A program made the position numbers and the translations under genes. The notes below the pieces were generated by a model. The model saw nothing but the letters and a program-made list of their open reading frames with translations. It ran no database searches and had not been told where the DNA came from. 64,000 nucleotides of DNA from Vulcanococcus sp. Clear-D1 (GTDB taxonomy: Bacteria; Cyanobacteriota; Cyanobacteriia; PCC-6307; Cyanobiaceae): the NCBI RefSeq assembly GCF_014654725.1, contig NZ_JACVZV010000037.1, forward strand, positions 85,921-149,920, given 5' to 3'. Shown in pieces: positions 27,766 to 34,593 of the stretch (positions within the stretch are counted from its first letter, which is position 1; each line of letters starts with the position of its first letter).

Positions 27766-29145
27766 TTGATCCCGCCATCGCCCCTGCTCAGTGCCGCCTT
27801 GCTGCCTCAGCTGCGTCGTTTTTGGCCCCTGGCTGCAGGCCTGGGTGGTGGCGTGATCCTTTTGGAGAGCAGCCACGGCGCCCTCTCCTCGGTGATCAGT
27901 CTCAGCGCGGCGGCCGCGGGCTTTTGGCTGCTGAGCGGCCGTCTCCGCCCTTCGGGGCGGTCACTGCCCACGAGTGTGGAGGGCTGGCTGGAGCGCTGCC
28001 AGAGCGTGCTGGAGAGGTTTGAGCGGCTTGAGTCGGATGCCGATCCGCTGGAGCAGCAGCAGCGCCGCGAGCAATTGGAGCAGCTGCGCCAGAGCCAGAA
28101 CAATTCCCATCTGCAGGTTGCCCTGGTGGGTCAGGCCGGCTGGAGTGAAGCTCTGCAGGCCCAGCTGCTGCAGCACTGCCCATCGCCGCTGCCGCTGCGG
28201 GTGCTGCGCAGTGAGCCGCTGCCCCCCAGCAGCGCGGCCTGGCACTGGCCCGATGCCTTCCGGCGTTGCGATCTGATCGTGTATCGCCTCAGCCTGCCTC
28301 TCTCAGCGGCAGACCTGCGCTGGCTTGAAGCGCTGCCCAAGGGCCAGCAGGTGTTGTTGCTGGTGGATCGTCCGCTGGGGGATTGGCAACTGGCGTTGCA
28401 ACAGCTGCAGCACCAGCTCCCGGAGCATCTGCGGCAGCACTGCTGGCCTTGGTCGCCTGAGCTGAGTGAGGCCTGTGCAGCTGATCTGCAGCCTCTTGCC
28501 CAGGCCTTTGCCGCCCTTGGCCCCGAGCGTTTGCGCTTCACCCAACAGCGCTGCCTCGAAGAGCTGCACGCCAGCTGGCAGGTGGCCCTGGAAACGCTGC
28601 GCCGCCGGCAGTGGCAGCAACTGATGCAACGCACCCAGTGGACCGTTGCTGCCGGGGTGGTGGTGGCCCCTCTGCCGAGCTTGGATCTGCTGGTGTTGGC
28701 TGCTGCCAATGGGCTGATGTTGCAGGAGATGGCACGCCTGTGGGATTGCCCTTGGTCGCTGGAGCAGCTCCAGGCGGCAGCGCTCCATCTCGCCAAAGCC
28801 TGCCTGGCGCTGGGGGTTGTGGAGTGGAGCGCGCAGTCGCTTGCTGCGCTGGTGAAGCTGCATGGGGCCACATGGCTGGTGGGCGGTGCCCTCCAAGCCC
28901 TCAGCGCTGCCTATCTCACCCGTGTGGTGGGGCGGGCCATGGCCGACTACATGGCACTGGCTGCAGGGGTTCCCGAGGCGGAGCTGGAACGCTTGCTGCA
29001 ACAGCAGGCGCCTCTGCTGGTGGCCCGGGCAGCGGAGGAAGAAAAGCTGGATTGGGCAGGCTTCCTGCAGCAGGCGCAGCAGTGGGTGCTCCAGAGCGGC
29101 ACCGCGGGTGCCCTCAAAACTGCATCCGCCTCATCAACGGCTTGA
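27766..29145 (+). CDS. YcjF/DUF697-family membrane protein with a degenerate GTPase region
   Basis: A 459-residue protein with two hydrophobic N-terminal segments (LAAGLGGGVILLESS, LISLSAAAAGFWLLS region) and a coiled-coil-like linker (about 75-110, LEQQQRREQLEQLRQ). A middle part resembles a GTPase fold without a proper P-loop (VALVGQAGWSEALQAQ). The C-terminal DUF697 domain (VVVAPLPSLDLLVLAAANGLMLQEMARLW) has hairpin membrane segments. Related cyanobacterial proteins are of unknown role. The start appears to be TTG 27766, with no ATG near the conserved N-terminus. The triple TTCATGAAG repeat begins 8 bp after its stop. Confidence 0.7.
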   Translation: MIPPSPLLSAALLPQLRRFWPLAAGLGGGVILLESSHGALSSVISLSAAAAGFWLLSGRLRPSGRSLPTSVEGWLERCQSVLERFERLESDADPLEQQQRREQLEQLRQSQNNSHLQVALVGQAGWSEALQAQLLQHCPSPLPLRVLRSEPLPPSSAAWHWPDAFRRCDLIVYRLSLPLSAADLRWLEALPKGQQVLLLVDRPLGDWQLALQQLQHQLPEHLRQHCWPWSPELSEACAADLQPLAQAFAALGPERLRFTQQRCLEELHASWQVALETLRRRQWQQLMQRTQWTVAAGVVVAPLPSLDLLVLAAANGLMLQEMARLWDCPWSLEQLQAAALHLAKACLALGVVEWSAQSLAALVKLHGATWLVGGALQALSAAYLTRVVGRAMADYMALAAGVPEAELERLLQQQAPLLVARAAEEEKLDWAGFLQQAQQWVLQSGTAGALKTASASSTA

Positions 29146-29306
29146 TGATCAACTTCATGAAGTGTTCATGAAGGCCTTCATGAAGTTGCGTTAGGTCTGA
29201 CGAACTTAATTTTTGCTTCCGAGATTTTTTTGCGCGGCTCCATAGCGTGGCTGTGCCACATCTGTGGCGCTCATTCTCATCCGGCTCGTTCAGAGTCAGC
29301 TGATTC
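29146..29306 (+). promoter_or_regulatory. psbA upstream region and leader
   Basis: These 161 bp hold the psbA control signals. From left to right: three TTCATGAAG copies (29154-29185); an AT-rich stretch with T runs (29209-29231); and the dyad GCCACA-TC-TGTGGC (29255-29268), which lies in the likely 5' leader. A sigma-70-like pair (TTCCGA at 29217, CATAGC at 29241, 18 bp apart) is possible but weak. No clear HLR1-type pair of TTACA repeats was seen. Confidence 0.5.
29154..29185 (+). repeat. Three tandem copies of the palindromic nonamer TTCATGAAG
   Basis: TTCATGAAG occurs exactly at 29154-29162, 29165-29173 and 29177-29185, spaced 11 and 12 bp, close to one DNA turn. The 8-mer TTCATGAA is itself palindromic. 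The outer copies extend to a perfect 13-bp inverted repeat (29150-29162 with 29176-29188), and the centre holds the 16-bp palindrome CATGAAGGCCTTCATG (29167-29182). The array lies about 120 bp before the psbA start, so it is a good candidate for a regulator-binding array; it could also fold in RNA at the end of the upstream transcript. Confidence 0.75.
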
Positions 29307-30383
29307 ATGACCACTGCTCTTCGCAGCGGCCGCTCCAGCTCCTGGTCACAATTCTGTGAGTGGGTCACCAGCACCGATAACCGCATTTATGTGGGCTGGT
29401 TCGGTGTGCTGATGATCCCCTGCCTGCTGGCGGCCACCATCTGCTTCATCGTTGCCTTCATTGCGGCTCCCCCCGTCGACATCGACGGCATCCGTGAGCC
29501 CGTTGCCGGTTCTTTCATCTACGGCAACAACATCATTTCCGGCGCTGTGATTCCCAGCAGCAACGCCATTGGCCTGCACTTCTACCCCGTCTGGGAAGCG
29601 GCCTCTCTGGATGAGTGGCTCTACAACGGTGGCACCTATCAGTTGGTGGTGTTCCACTTCCTGATCGGCATCTCCTGCTACATGGGCCGTCAGTGGGAGC
29701 TCTCCTACCGCCTGGGCATGCGCCCCTGGATCTGCGTGGCCTACAGCGCTCCGCTGTCGGCAGCTTTCGCGGTGTTCCTGATCTACCCCTTCGGTCAGGG
29801 CTCCTTCTCCGATGGCATGCCCCTGGGCATCAGCGGCACCTTCAACTTCATGTTGGTGTTCCAGGCTGAGCACAACATCCTGATGCACCCCTTCCACATG
29901 CTGGGTGTGGCAGGCGTGTTCGGTGGCTCCCTGTTCTCCGCCATGCACGGTTCGCTGGTGACCAGCTCCCTGGTGCGTGAAACCACTGAAACGGAAAGCC
30001 AGAACTACGGCTACAAGTTCGGCCAAGAGGAAGAGACCTACAACATCGTGGCTGCCCACGGTTACTTCGGTCGTCTGATCTTCCAATACGCCAGCTTCAA
30101 CAACAGCCGCAGCCTGCACTTCTTCCTTGGTGCCTGGCCCGTCGTGGGGATCTGGTTCACCTCCATGGGCATCAGCACCATGGCGTTCAACCTGAATGGT
30201 TTCAACTTCAACCAGTCGATCCTGGATTCCCAGGGCAAGGTGTTGAACACCTGGGCTGATGTGCTCAACCGCGCCAACCTGGGGATGGAAGTGATGCACG
30301 AGCGCAACGCGCACAACTTCCCCCTTGACCTGGCAACCACCCAGTCGATCCCTGTGGCCCTCACCGCCCCTGTAATCGGCTGA
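29307..30383 (+). CDS. psbA: Photosystem II protein D1
   Basis: A 358-residue D1 reaction-centre protein in the thylakoid membrane, with five helices that bind P680, pheophytin, QB and part of the Mn4CaO5 cluster. [16 protein letters not shown] has Gln at the position numbered 130 in other cyanobacteria, which marks the D1:1 (low-light, standard) form. [16 protein letters not shown] holds the Mn ligand Asp170 (residue 169 here). The C-terminus [22 protein letters not shown] would be cut after LDLA by CtpA. Only this psbA is in the window; picocyanobacteria usually have several copies. A strong terminator follows at 30421. Confidence 0.98.
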   Translation: MTTALRSGRSSSWSQFCEWVTSTDNRIYVGWFGVLMIPCLLAATICFIVAFIAAPPVDIDGIREPVAGSFIYGNNIISGAVIPSSNAIGLHFYPVWEAASLDEWLYNGGTYQLVVFHFLIGISCYMGRQWELSYRLGMRPWICVAYSAPLSAAFAVFLIYPFGQGSFSDGMPLGISGTFNFMLVFQAEHNILMHPFHMLGVAGVFGGSLFSAMHGSLVTSSLVRETTETESQNYGYKFGQEEETYNIVAAHGYFGRLIFQYASFNNSRSLHFFLGAWPVVGIWFTSMGISTMAFNLNGFNFNQSILDSQGKVLNTWADVLNRANLGMEVMHERNAHNFPLDLATTQSIPVALTAPVIG

Positions 30384-30420
30384 ACCAGCCATCGCGCTGA
30401 GAGCTTCAGCCGTTTTGGAT

Positions 30421-30444
30421 CCCCCGCTGCGGCGGGGGTTTTTT
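30421..30444 (+). terminator. Rho-independent terminator of psbA
   Basis: A 7-bp GC stem (CCCCCGC with GCGGGGG, loop TGCG) at 30421-30438 is followed directly by six T residues. It lies 37 bp past the psbA stop and 9 bp before the next ATG. Confidence 0.9.
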
Positions 30445-30453
30445 AATGCCCGG

Positions 30454-31125
30454 ATGCCTGAAGCCTCCCTACCAGCTCCGTTGCAGCTGATCGACGGGCC
30501 TGCCTTGGCCCCCGCCACGCTGCTGCTCGCTCATGGGGCCGGTGCCCCCATGGATAGCCCGTTCCTGCAAACCATGGCCTGCGGCCTGGCGGAGCTGGGA
30601 TGGCGGGTGCTGCGTTTTGAATTTCCATACATGGCCCAGGCGCGTCAGAGCGGCAAGCGCCGGGCGCCAGATCGCCAACCCGTGCTCCTCCAGAGCTGGC
30701 GTGATCAGGTGGCTGCGGCTGCATCCGAGGGGCCGCTGTTCATCGGCGGCAAATCCATGGGCGGCCGTATGGCCAGCTTGGTGCTCGAGGAGCAGGCCAA
30801 GGCTGCCCCAGTGCTGGGATGCCTGTGCTTTGGCTACCCGTTCCACCCGCCGGGCAAGCCCGATGTCCTGCGGATTGATCATCTGCAGATCCTGACGCAG
30901 CCCACGCTTGTGGTGCAGGGCGAGCGCGACAGCTTTGGGCGTCGCGCTGAGGTGGAGACCTACGGGCTCAGTCCAGCCGTGCAGCTGCACTGGATCCCTG
31001 ACGGTGACCACAGCTTCAAGCCCACCAAGCGCTCCGGCCTGAGTGAGCAGGCCAACCTGCAGGAGGCGATTGCCGCTGCCGATCAGTTCATGGCTTCGGT
31101 TTGTCGAGATCGCTCGGGCGGCTGA
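30454..31125 (+). CDS. Alpha/beta hydrolase of the KANL3/Tex30 type
   Basis: About 223 residues. ATLLLAHGAGAPMDSPF gives the oxyanion loop, VLRFEFPYMAQARQSGKRR is typical of this family, GPLFIGGKSMGGRMASLV contains the nucleophile (GKSMGG), and QGERDSFG and PDGDHSFKP give the acid and His. Such proteins are predicted hydrolases with unknown substrates. ATG 30454 (PEASLPAP) is chosen because earlier codons overlap the psbA terminator. Its last 38 bp overlap the small membrane-protein ORF on the other strand. Confidence 0.8.
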   Translation: MPEASLPAPLQLIDGPALAPATLLLAHGAGAPMDSPFLQTMACGLAELGWRVLRFEFPYMAQARQSGKRRAPDRQPVLLQSWRDQVAAAASEGPLFIGGKSMGGRMASLVLEEQAKAAPVLGCLCFGYPFHPPGKPDVLRIDHLQILTQPTLVVQGERDSFGRRAEVETYGLSPAVQLHWIPDGDHSFKPTKRSGLSEQANLQEAIAAADQFMASVCRDRSGG

Positions 31126-31204
31126 GCACGAACAGCACGCCACCGGTGAGGGCCAGGCCGATCAACACCATGGCCGTGATGGCGGTGCTGTAATCCGTCT
31201 GCAT
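31088..31204 (-). CDS. 38-residue single-span membrane protein (possible)
   Basis: A short frame encoding 38 residues: a polar start (QTDYSTAIT), one membrane helix (AMVLIGLALTGGVLFVL) and a charged end (SRPSDLDKPKP). Its size and layout resemble the small subunits of photosystems and of the cytochrome b6f and NDH complexes, but I cannot match it to a named one. It is 27 bp downstream of the SDR gene on the same strand and overlaps the end of the alpha/beta hydrolase by 38 bp. No good ribosome binding site is visible. GTAAC-GAAGT-GTTAC (31211-31225) sits just upstream of its start. Confidence 0.45.
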   Translation of the reverse strand: MQTDYSTAITAMVLIGLALTGGVLFVLSRPSDLDKPKP

Positions 31205-31231
31205 GGTGGCGTAACGAAGTGTTACTGCACC

Positions 31232-31912
31232 CTACGCGAGCTGCGGCAGCGCCTCCAGAGCTTTCGCCAGGTTGATTGGCTGGAGCTCCCGGGAGCTCGT
31301 GATTTCAAGGATCCTGCCGATGGACGTTGGTGTGGCTAGCGCTTCCACGCAACAGCGCGCCACCAGCCGGCGCGGAATGGAATCGCTCTCCTGCTGGTCA
31401 GCGTTGGTGTAGCGGATTCCCTCCTGCTCGAGATCCGTTTCGCGTTCCGACAGCCCGCCGGGGCGGATCACGGTCCAGTCCAGACCACTGCGTTCCAGGC
31501 TCTGCTCGCCGATGCGCTTCCACACCAGGATCAGGCCGAACAGGTTGAGTGGATGGCGCCAGCGGCCAGCGCACAGCGAGCTCACCAGCACCACCCGCCG
31601 GATCCCCAGCCGCTGGCAGCTCTCCACCTGGTGTTGCACTCCCCAGGCATCCACGCGCATCGGGCCCGTGAGATCCACCGAAGGCCGGGCCCCGGTGGCG
31701 ATCACCAGACCATCGCAGCCCGAGAGCGCAGCATCGAGGGCCCCGCGGTCACTCAGCTGCAGCCGACGCTGCTCGCACTGCGTCAGCGATGCAGGCACCA
31801 CCGAATCCGGCCGCAACAGCAACCGCGGCTGATCCCCCACCCGCAGGAGTTCTTCAGCGATCCGGAATCCGGTTTTGCCCGAGGCGCCGCTCACGGCGAT
31901 GGTGCGGGTCAT
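31232..31912 (-). CDS. Atypical short-chain dehydrogenase (NmrA/SDR5-like NAD(P)-binding protein)
   Basis: A 226-residue Rossmann-fold protein. TIAVSGASGKTGFRIAEELL gives the GxxGxxG nucleotide motif, CDGLVIATGARPSVDL and RRVVLVSSLCAGRW follow, and the C-terminal part is LDWTVIRPGGLSER and ILEITSSRELQP. The classic Tyr-x3-Lys pair is absent, as is usual for the atypical SDR5/NmrA-like group, members of which can be redox sensors or assembly factors. ATG 31912 is the start; a longer open frame upstream has no similarity. It is divergent (45 bp) from the small gene at 31958. Confidence 0.8.
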   Translation of the reverse strand: MTRTIAVSGASGKTGFRIAEELLRVGDQPRLLLRPDSVVPASLTQCEQRRLQLSDRGALDAALSGCDGLVIATGARPSVDLTGPMRVDAWGVQHQVESCQRLGIRRVVLVSSLCAGRWRHPLNLFGLILVWKRIGEQSLERSGLDWTVIRPGGLSERETDLEQEGIRYTNADQQESDSIPRRLVARCCVEALATPTSIGRILEITSSRELQPINLAKALEALPQLA

Positions 31913-31957
31913 CGGGTGGGTATGGCGTGCAATAGGTGGGCAGTATCGCGGCTCTGC

Positions 31958-32179
31958 ATGAAGCGCTGGCACCCCCCTGAGCCCGACGATGGCGACTGGC
32001 CAGTGGATTGCGGCCGGCCGTTGGGGCTTCGCCTGCTGGCGCTGCTTGGCGCGTTCTCCTTCGTGATGCTGGGGCTCAGCAGCCTGGTGCCGCTGTTGCA
32101 TCCGCAGCAGCCCAGGCCGCCCGCCATGCCGGATCGGCCCCGCGATGCTCTGCTGAGCCTGTTGCGGAGCTTGGCGTGA
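31958..32179 (+). CDS. 73-residue single-span membrane protein
   Basis: The protein starts KRWHPPEPDDGDWPVDCG, has one membrane helix (LLALLGAFSFVMLGLSSLVPLL) and a Pro/Arg-rich tail. No family is recognised. Its TGA at 32177 overlaps the GTG of the glycosyltransferase (GTGA), so the two genes are coupled, which supports it being real. Confidence 0.55.
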   Translation: MKRWHPPEPDDGDWPVDCGRPLGLRLLALLGAFSFVMLGLSSLVPLLHPQQPRPPAMPDRPRDALLSLLRSLA

Positions 32180-33393
32180 TTGATCTGGCAGCCATCCCTT
32201 ACGCACCGGCCCTGCTGGTGGCCCTGGCAGCGGCGGCCTGCTTTGGCCTCTTGATTCTGTTGGCCGGCCTTCAGCGGGTGTTTGCCGTGGCGCCCAGGCT
32301 GCAGCCGCTGCCCAGCCAACAGCCGTTCCCGGCAGATTCCCTCACCGTGGTGATCCCGGCCTACAACGAGGCCGGCAACATCCAGGCTTGCCTCAGCCAT
32401 GTGCTGGCCAGTGATCCCCCCAGCGGGGACTGGCGTGTGGTGGTGGTGGATGACGGCTCCACGGATGCCACGACGGCTTTGGCCACGGCCACCGCTGCGG
32501 CCAGTGCTTGCCCGCCGGAACGGTTTCAACTGCTGCAGGCTGGTTCCAGGCCAACGGATCAACGTTGGGTTGGCAAAAACTGGGCCTGCACCCAAGCGGC
32601 CCAACAGATCCAGAGCGAGTGGCTGCTGTTCATCGACGCCGACGTGCGCCTTCAGCCGGATGCCCTCCGGCGCGCTCTGGCGCAGGCCCGCAGCGACCAA
32701 GCTGATCTGCTCAGTCTGGCGCCGCGGCTGGCCTGCACCTGCCTGGCTGAGTGGATGGTGCAGCCGATCATGGCCAGCCTGCTGGGCTTGGGCTTTCCGA
32801 TCGAAGCTGCCAATGATCCCGCTAGCCCAGTGGCTTTTGCGGCTGGGCCGTTCATGCTGTTTCGCCGCGCGGCCTATGAGCAGATCGGCGGCCACCGTGC
32901 CCTGGCCGGTGAGGTGGTGGAAGACCTAGCTCTGGCCCGCCGGATCAAGAGCCAAGGCCTTCGGCTCCGCTACCTGCTGGGGCTTGATGTGTTGGAGCTG
33001 AGCATGTACTCCGATCTCGCCGCTCTCTGGGAAGGCTGGAGCAAGAACTGGTTTCTTGGCCTCGATTCCAGTGTGAGCAAGGCACTCGGCGCAGCGGCTG
33101 TGGTGGTGCTGATGTTCAGCGGCCCTTGGCTGCTGCTCGGCTCAGGCTTGGTGCTGCTGAAGCTGATGCCGCAGCAGGAGAGCTGGTGGCTGGCCCTTGT
33201 GGTCCTATCGGCAGGGGGAATCCTGTTGCAGCTGTTGCTCCGGCTCTGGAGCCGAAGCCAGTTTCAGGTTCCGCTTCGGCTCTGGTGGTTAATGGGGGCC
33301 GGTGGCCTTTTGGTAGGTGCCATCGGTCCCACATCGGTGTGGCGAACCCTCACCGGCCGCGGTTGGACCTGGAAGGGCAGGCCCCTGGCCTGA
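32176..33393 (+). CDS. Family 2 glycosyltransferase, membrane-bound
   Basis: A 405-residue protein: an N-terminal membrane helix (about 10-33), a cytoplasmic GT2 domain and three or so C-terminal membrane helices. GT-A motifs are LTVVIPAYNEAGNI, VVDDGSTDAT and the metal-binding LFIDADVRLQPDA, then GEVVEDLALARRIKSQG (ED acceptor-side motif). The sentence QRWVGKNWACTQAA resembles hopanoid/carotenoid-associated GT2 enzymes (HpnB, CruC-like), so a lipid acceptor is likely but not proven. The start is GTG 32176, coupled to the small membrane protein upstream. Confidence 0.82.
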   Translation: MIDLAAIPYAPALLVALAAAACFGLLILLAGLQRVFAVAPRLQPLPSQQPFPADSLTVVIPAYNEAGNIQACLSHVLASDPPSGDWRVVVVDDGSTDATTALATATAAASACPPERFQLLQAGSRPTDQRWVGKNWACTQAAQQIQSEWLLFIDADVRLQPDALRRALAQARSDQADLLSLAPRLACTCLAEWMVQPIMASLLGLGFPIEAANDPASPVAFAAGPFMLFRRAAYEQIGGHRALAGEVVEDLALARRIKSQGLRLRYLLGLDVLELSMYSDLAALWEGWSKNWFLGLDSSVSKALGAAAVVVLMFSGPWLLLGSGLVLLKLMPQQESWWLALVVLSAGGILLQLLLRLWSRSQFQVPLRLWWLMGAGGLLVGAIGPTSVWRTLTGRGWTWKGRPLA

Positions 33394-33397
33394 GAGC

Positions 33398-33574
33398 TCA
33401 GTTGCCGAATTGGTTGTTGATGGCCTGATTGGTGTTCGCCTGTTCGCTGAACCAGGCCTTCAGCAGATCTTTCGCCAGGTGGCGCAGGGCTGCAGCATCG
33501 GTTTGGGCATCAATTTCGCGTTTGAGGCGCTCCACCTCAAAGGATTGATTCAGGCTCAGTTCGATGGGGGCCAT
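33398..33574 (-). CDS. 58-residue helical protein, NblA-like, paralogue of the gene at 34335
   Basis: The protein contains IELSLNQSFEVERLKREID, then RHLAKDLLKAWFSEQ. It clearly resembles the product at 34335-34520: SLNQSFEVERL against SIGQQFEIERF, and ALRHLAKDLLKAWFSEQ against QLRHLAKQLLQAWHTQK. Both recall NblA, the two-helix adaptor for phycobilisome breakdown (SLEQQFQL-type first helix), but the match is short and I give it as a suggestion only. It is convergent with the glycosyltransferase, stops 5 bp apart. Confidence 0.6.
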   Translation of the reverse strand: MAPIELSLNQSFEVERLKREIDAQTDAAALRHLAKDLLKAWFSEQANTNQAINNQFGN

Positions 33575-33753
33575 CGATCAACGGCGATGGGACCCAGCCA
33601 CCGTATGGAGCCTTGTCTTGCCGGGCGTAGCGGTGGTTACCCAGCCAGGGCGCGCGTCAGCGATCTCAAACGGTGACTGTTTGTAAAACGCTGCTGCATT
33701 TGTCGTGCGCGCCTTGCCAATCCGTTAGGAGTACAACACCGCAGGAGCAGTCC

Positions 33754-33918
33754 ATGCGTCTGAGCTGGAGTCAACACCTGAGCGCTGCCCGCACTCTTGC
33801 GTTGGTGGGTGATGAGCAAGCTGGCACGGCCCTGGCGTTGATGGGTGTGGCTTTGCTGATGCTCCTTCAAGACCTTGCTGTCACTGTTGATTCGCCCAGC
33901 GAGCAGCCCGGTGCGTAA
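33754..33918 (+). CDS. 54-residue hypothetical protein
   Basis: A short frame with ATG at 33754 and a plausible Shine-Dalgarno (GCAGGAG, 8 bp upstream). It encodes an amphipathic start (RLSWSQHLSAARTLAL) and a hydrophobic segment (TALALMGVALLMLLQDLAV). No family is recognised. It is one of four tiny genes between the glycosyltransferase and the Mn transporter. It could be a real small membrane-associated protein or a chance frame. Confidence 0.4.
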   Translation: MRLSWSQHLSAARTLALVGDEQAGTALALMGVALLMLLQDLAVTVDSPSEQPGA

Positions 33919-34020
33919 CAAGCGTCACACGTTTACGAAATCTTCCTGATTGAACTGTCGCAATCCGGCAACAGCAGGGTTTGAAGTTCTTACCGTTGCG
34001 CCATCGCAGCCGTTCGTGTC

Positions 34021-34206
34021 GTGTCTGAGCATCCGCCTACTTCACCGGAGCGCTCCCTTCAGCCCGCCAGCTTGAAGTGGCAGCCCGATGGTGAGCTGTC
34101 TCAGCAGGATGTGTTCAACCTGGTGTGCAAGCTGCGTGCCGTTGAGCCAGGACAAACCAGCAATGAGCTCTGGCGTCTCGGCCAGAAATATCCCAGCCAG
34201 CGCTGA
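34021..34206 (+). CDS. 61-residue hypothetical protein
   Basis: Starts with GTG 34021 and encodes a polar protein: a Pro/Ser-rich head (SEHPPTSPERSLQPAS) and a helical body (ELSQQDVFNLVCKLRAVEP, NELWRLGQKYP). No family is recognised. Amino-acid use is protein-like (amphipathic helix, few stops in alternative starts), which favours a real gene. It lies 128 bp before the NblA-like gene on the same strand. Confidence 0.45.
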   Translation: MSEHPPTSPERSLQPASLKWQPDGELSQQDVFNLVCKLRAVEPGQTSNELWRLGQKYPSQR

Positions 34207-34334
34207 CGCTGTTCAACAACCTTCAGCGTTCCATTTTGAGTGGAAGTCCTGATCAGCGGGTCTCTTGGTTGCTGTTGCTACGGGTTGATCGCAGCAAATC
34301 ATTACGTTGCATGGGCTCCTGAACGGTGTGGTTC

Positions 34335-34520
34335 ATGCAGTCCGATCTGCCTCCTGGAGTGGAACTCTCCATCGGCCAACAGTTCGAGATCGAGCGCTTC
34401 ACCCGCGCGATCGATGCCACCGCCGATCCAGAGCAATTGCGCCATTTGGCGAAGCAACTGCTCCAGGCCTGGCACACCCAGAAGGCGGCCACGCAGTGGG
34501 TGACCAGCCAGCAGGCCTGA
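34335..34520 (+). CDS. 61-residue helical protein, NblA-like
   Basis: The protein reads QSDLPPGVELSIGQQFEIE, then RFTRAIDATADPEQLRHLAK and LLQAWHTQKAATQWV. It is a paralogue of the gene at 33398-33574 and probably folds as two helices. The first helix resembles NblA, which tags phycobilisomes for proteolysis by ClpC; whether this protein does so is unknown. ATG 34335 is preferred over GTG 34326. The Mn transporter operon begins 73 bp downstream on the same strand. Confidence 0.65.
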   Translation: MQSDLPPGVELSIGQQFEIERFTRAIDATADPEQLRHLAKQLLQAWHTQKAATQWVTSQQA

Positions 34521-34593
34521 CCCTCAGCTGGCCTCAGGGCCGCAGGCTCTTCGTTCCCAGAGCGATCTCCTTAGGGTTGGGCTTGAGATTCCG

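Noticed and set aside
29213..29246. Sigma-70 promoter TTGCTT ... CATAGC for psbA
   Set aside because: The spacing is 22 bp, too long; no better pair could be fixed by eye, so no promoter is called with coordinates.
29346..30518. Minus-strand frame of 390 codons
   Set aside because: Antisense to psbA.
34207..34237. ACGCTG ... CAGCGT hairpin after the 61-residue gene
   Set aside because: Six-bp stem with a 12-nt loop and a weak T run; could be chance.
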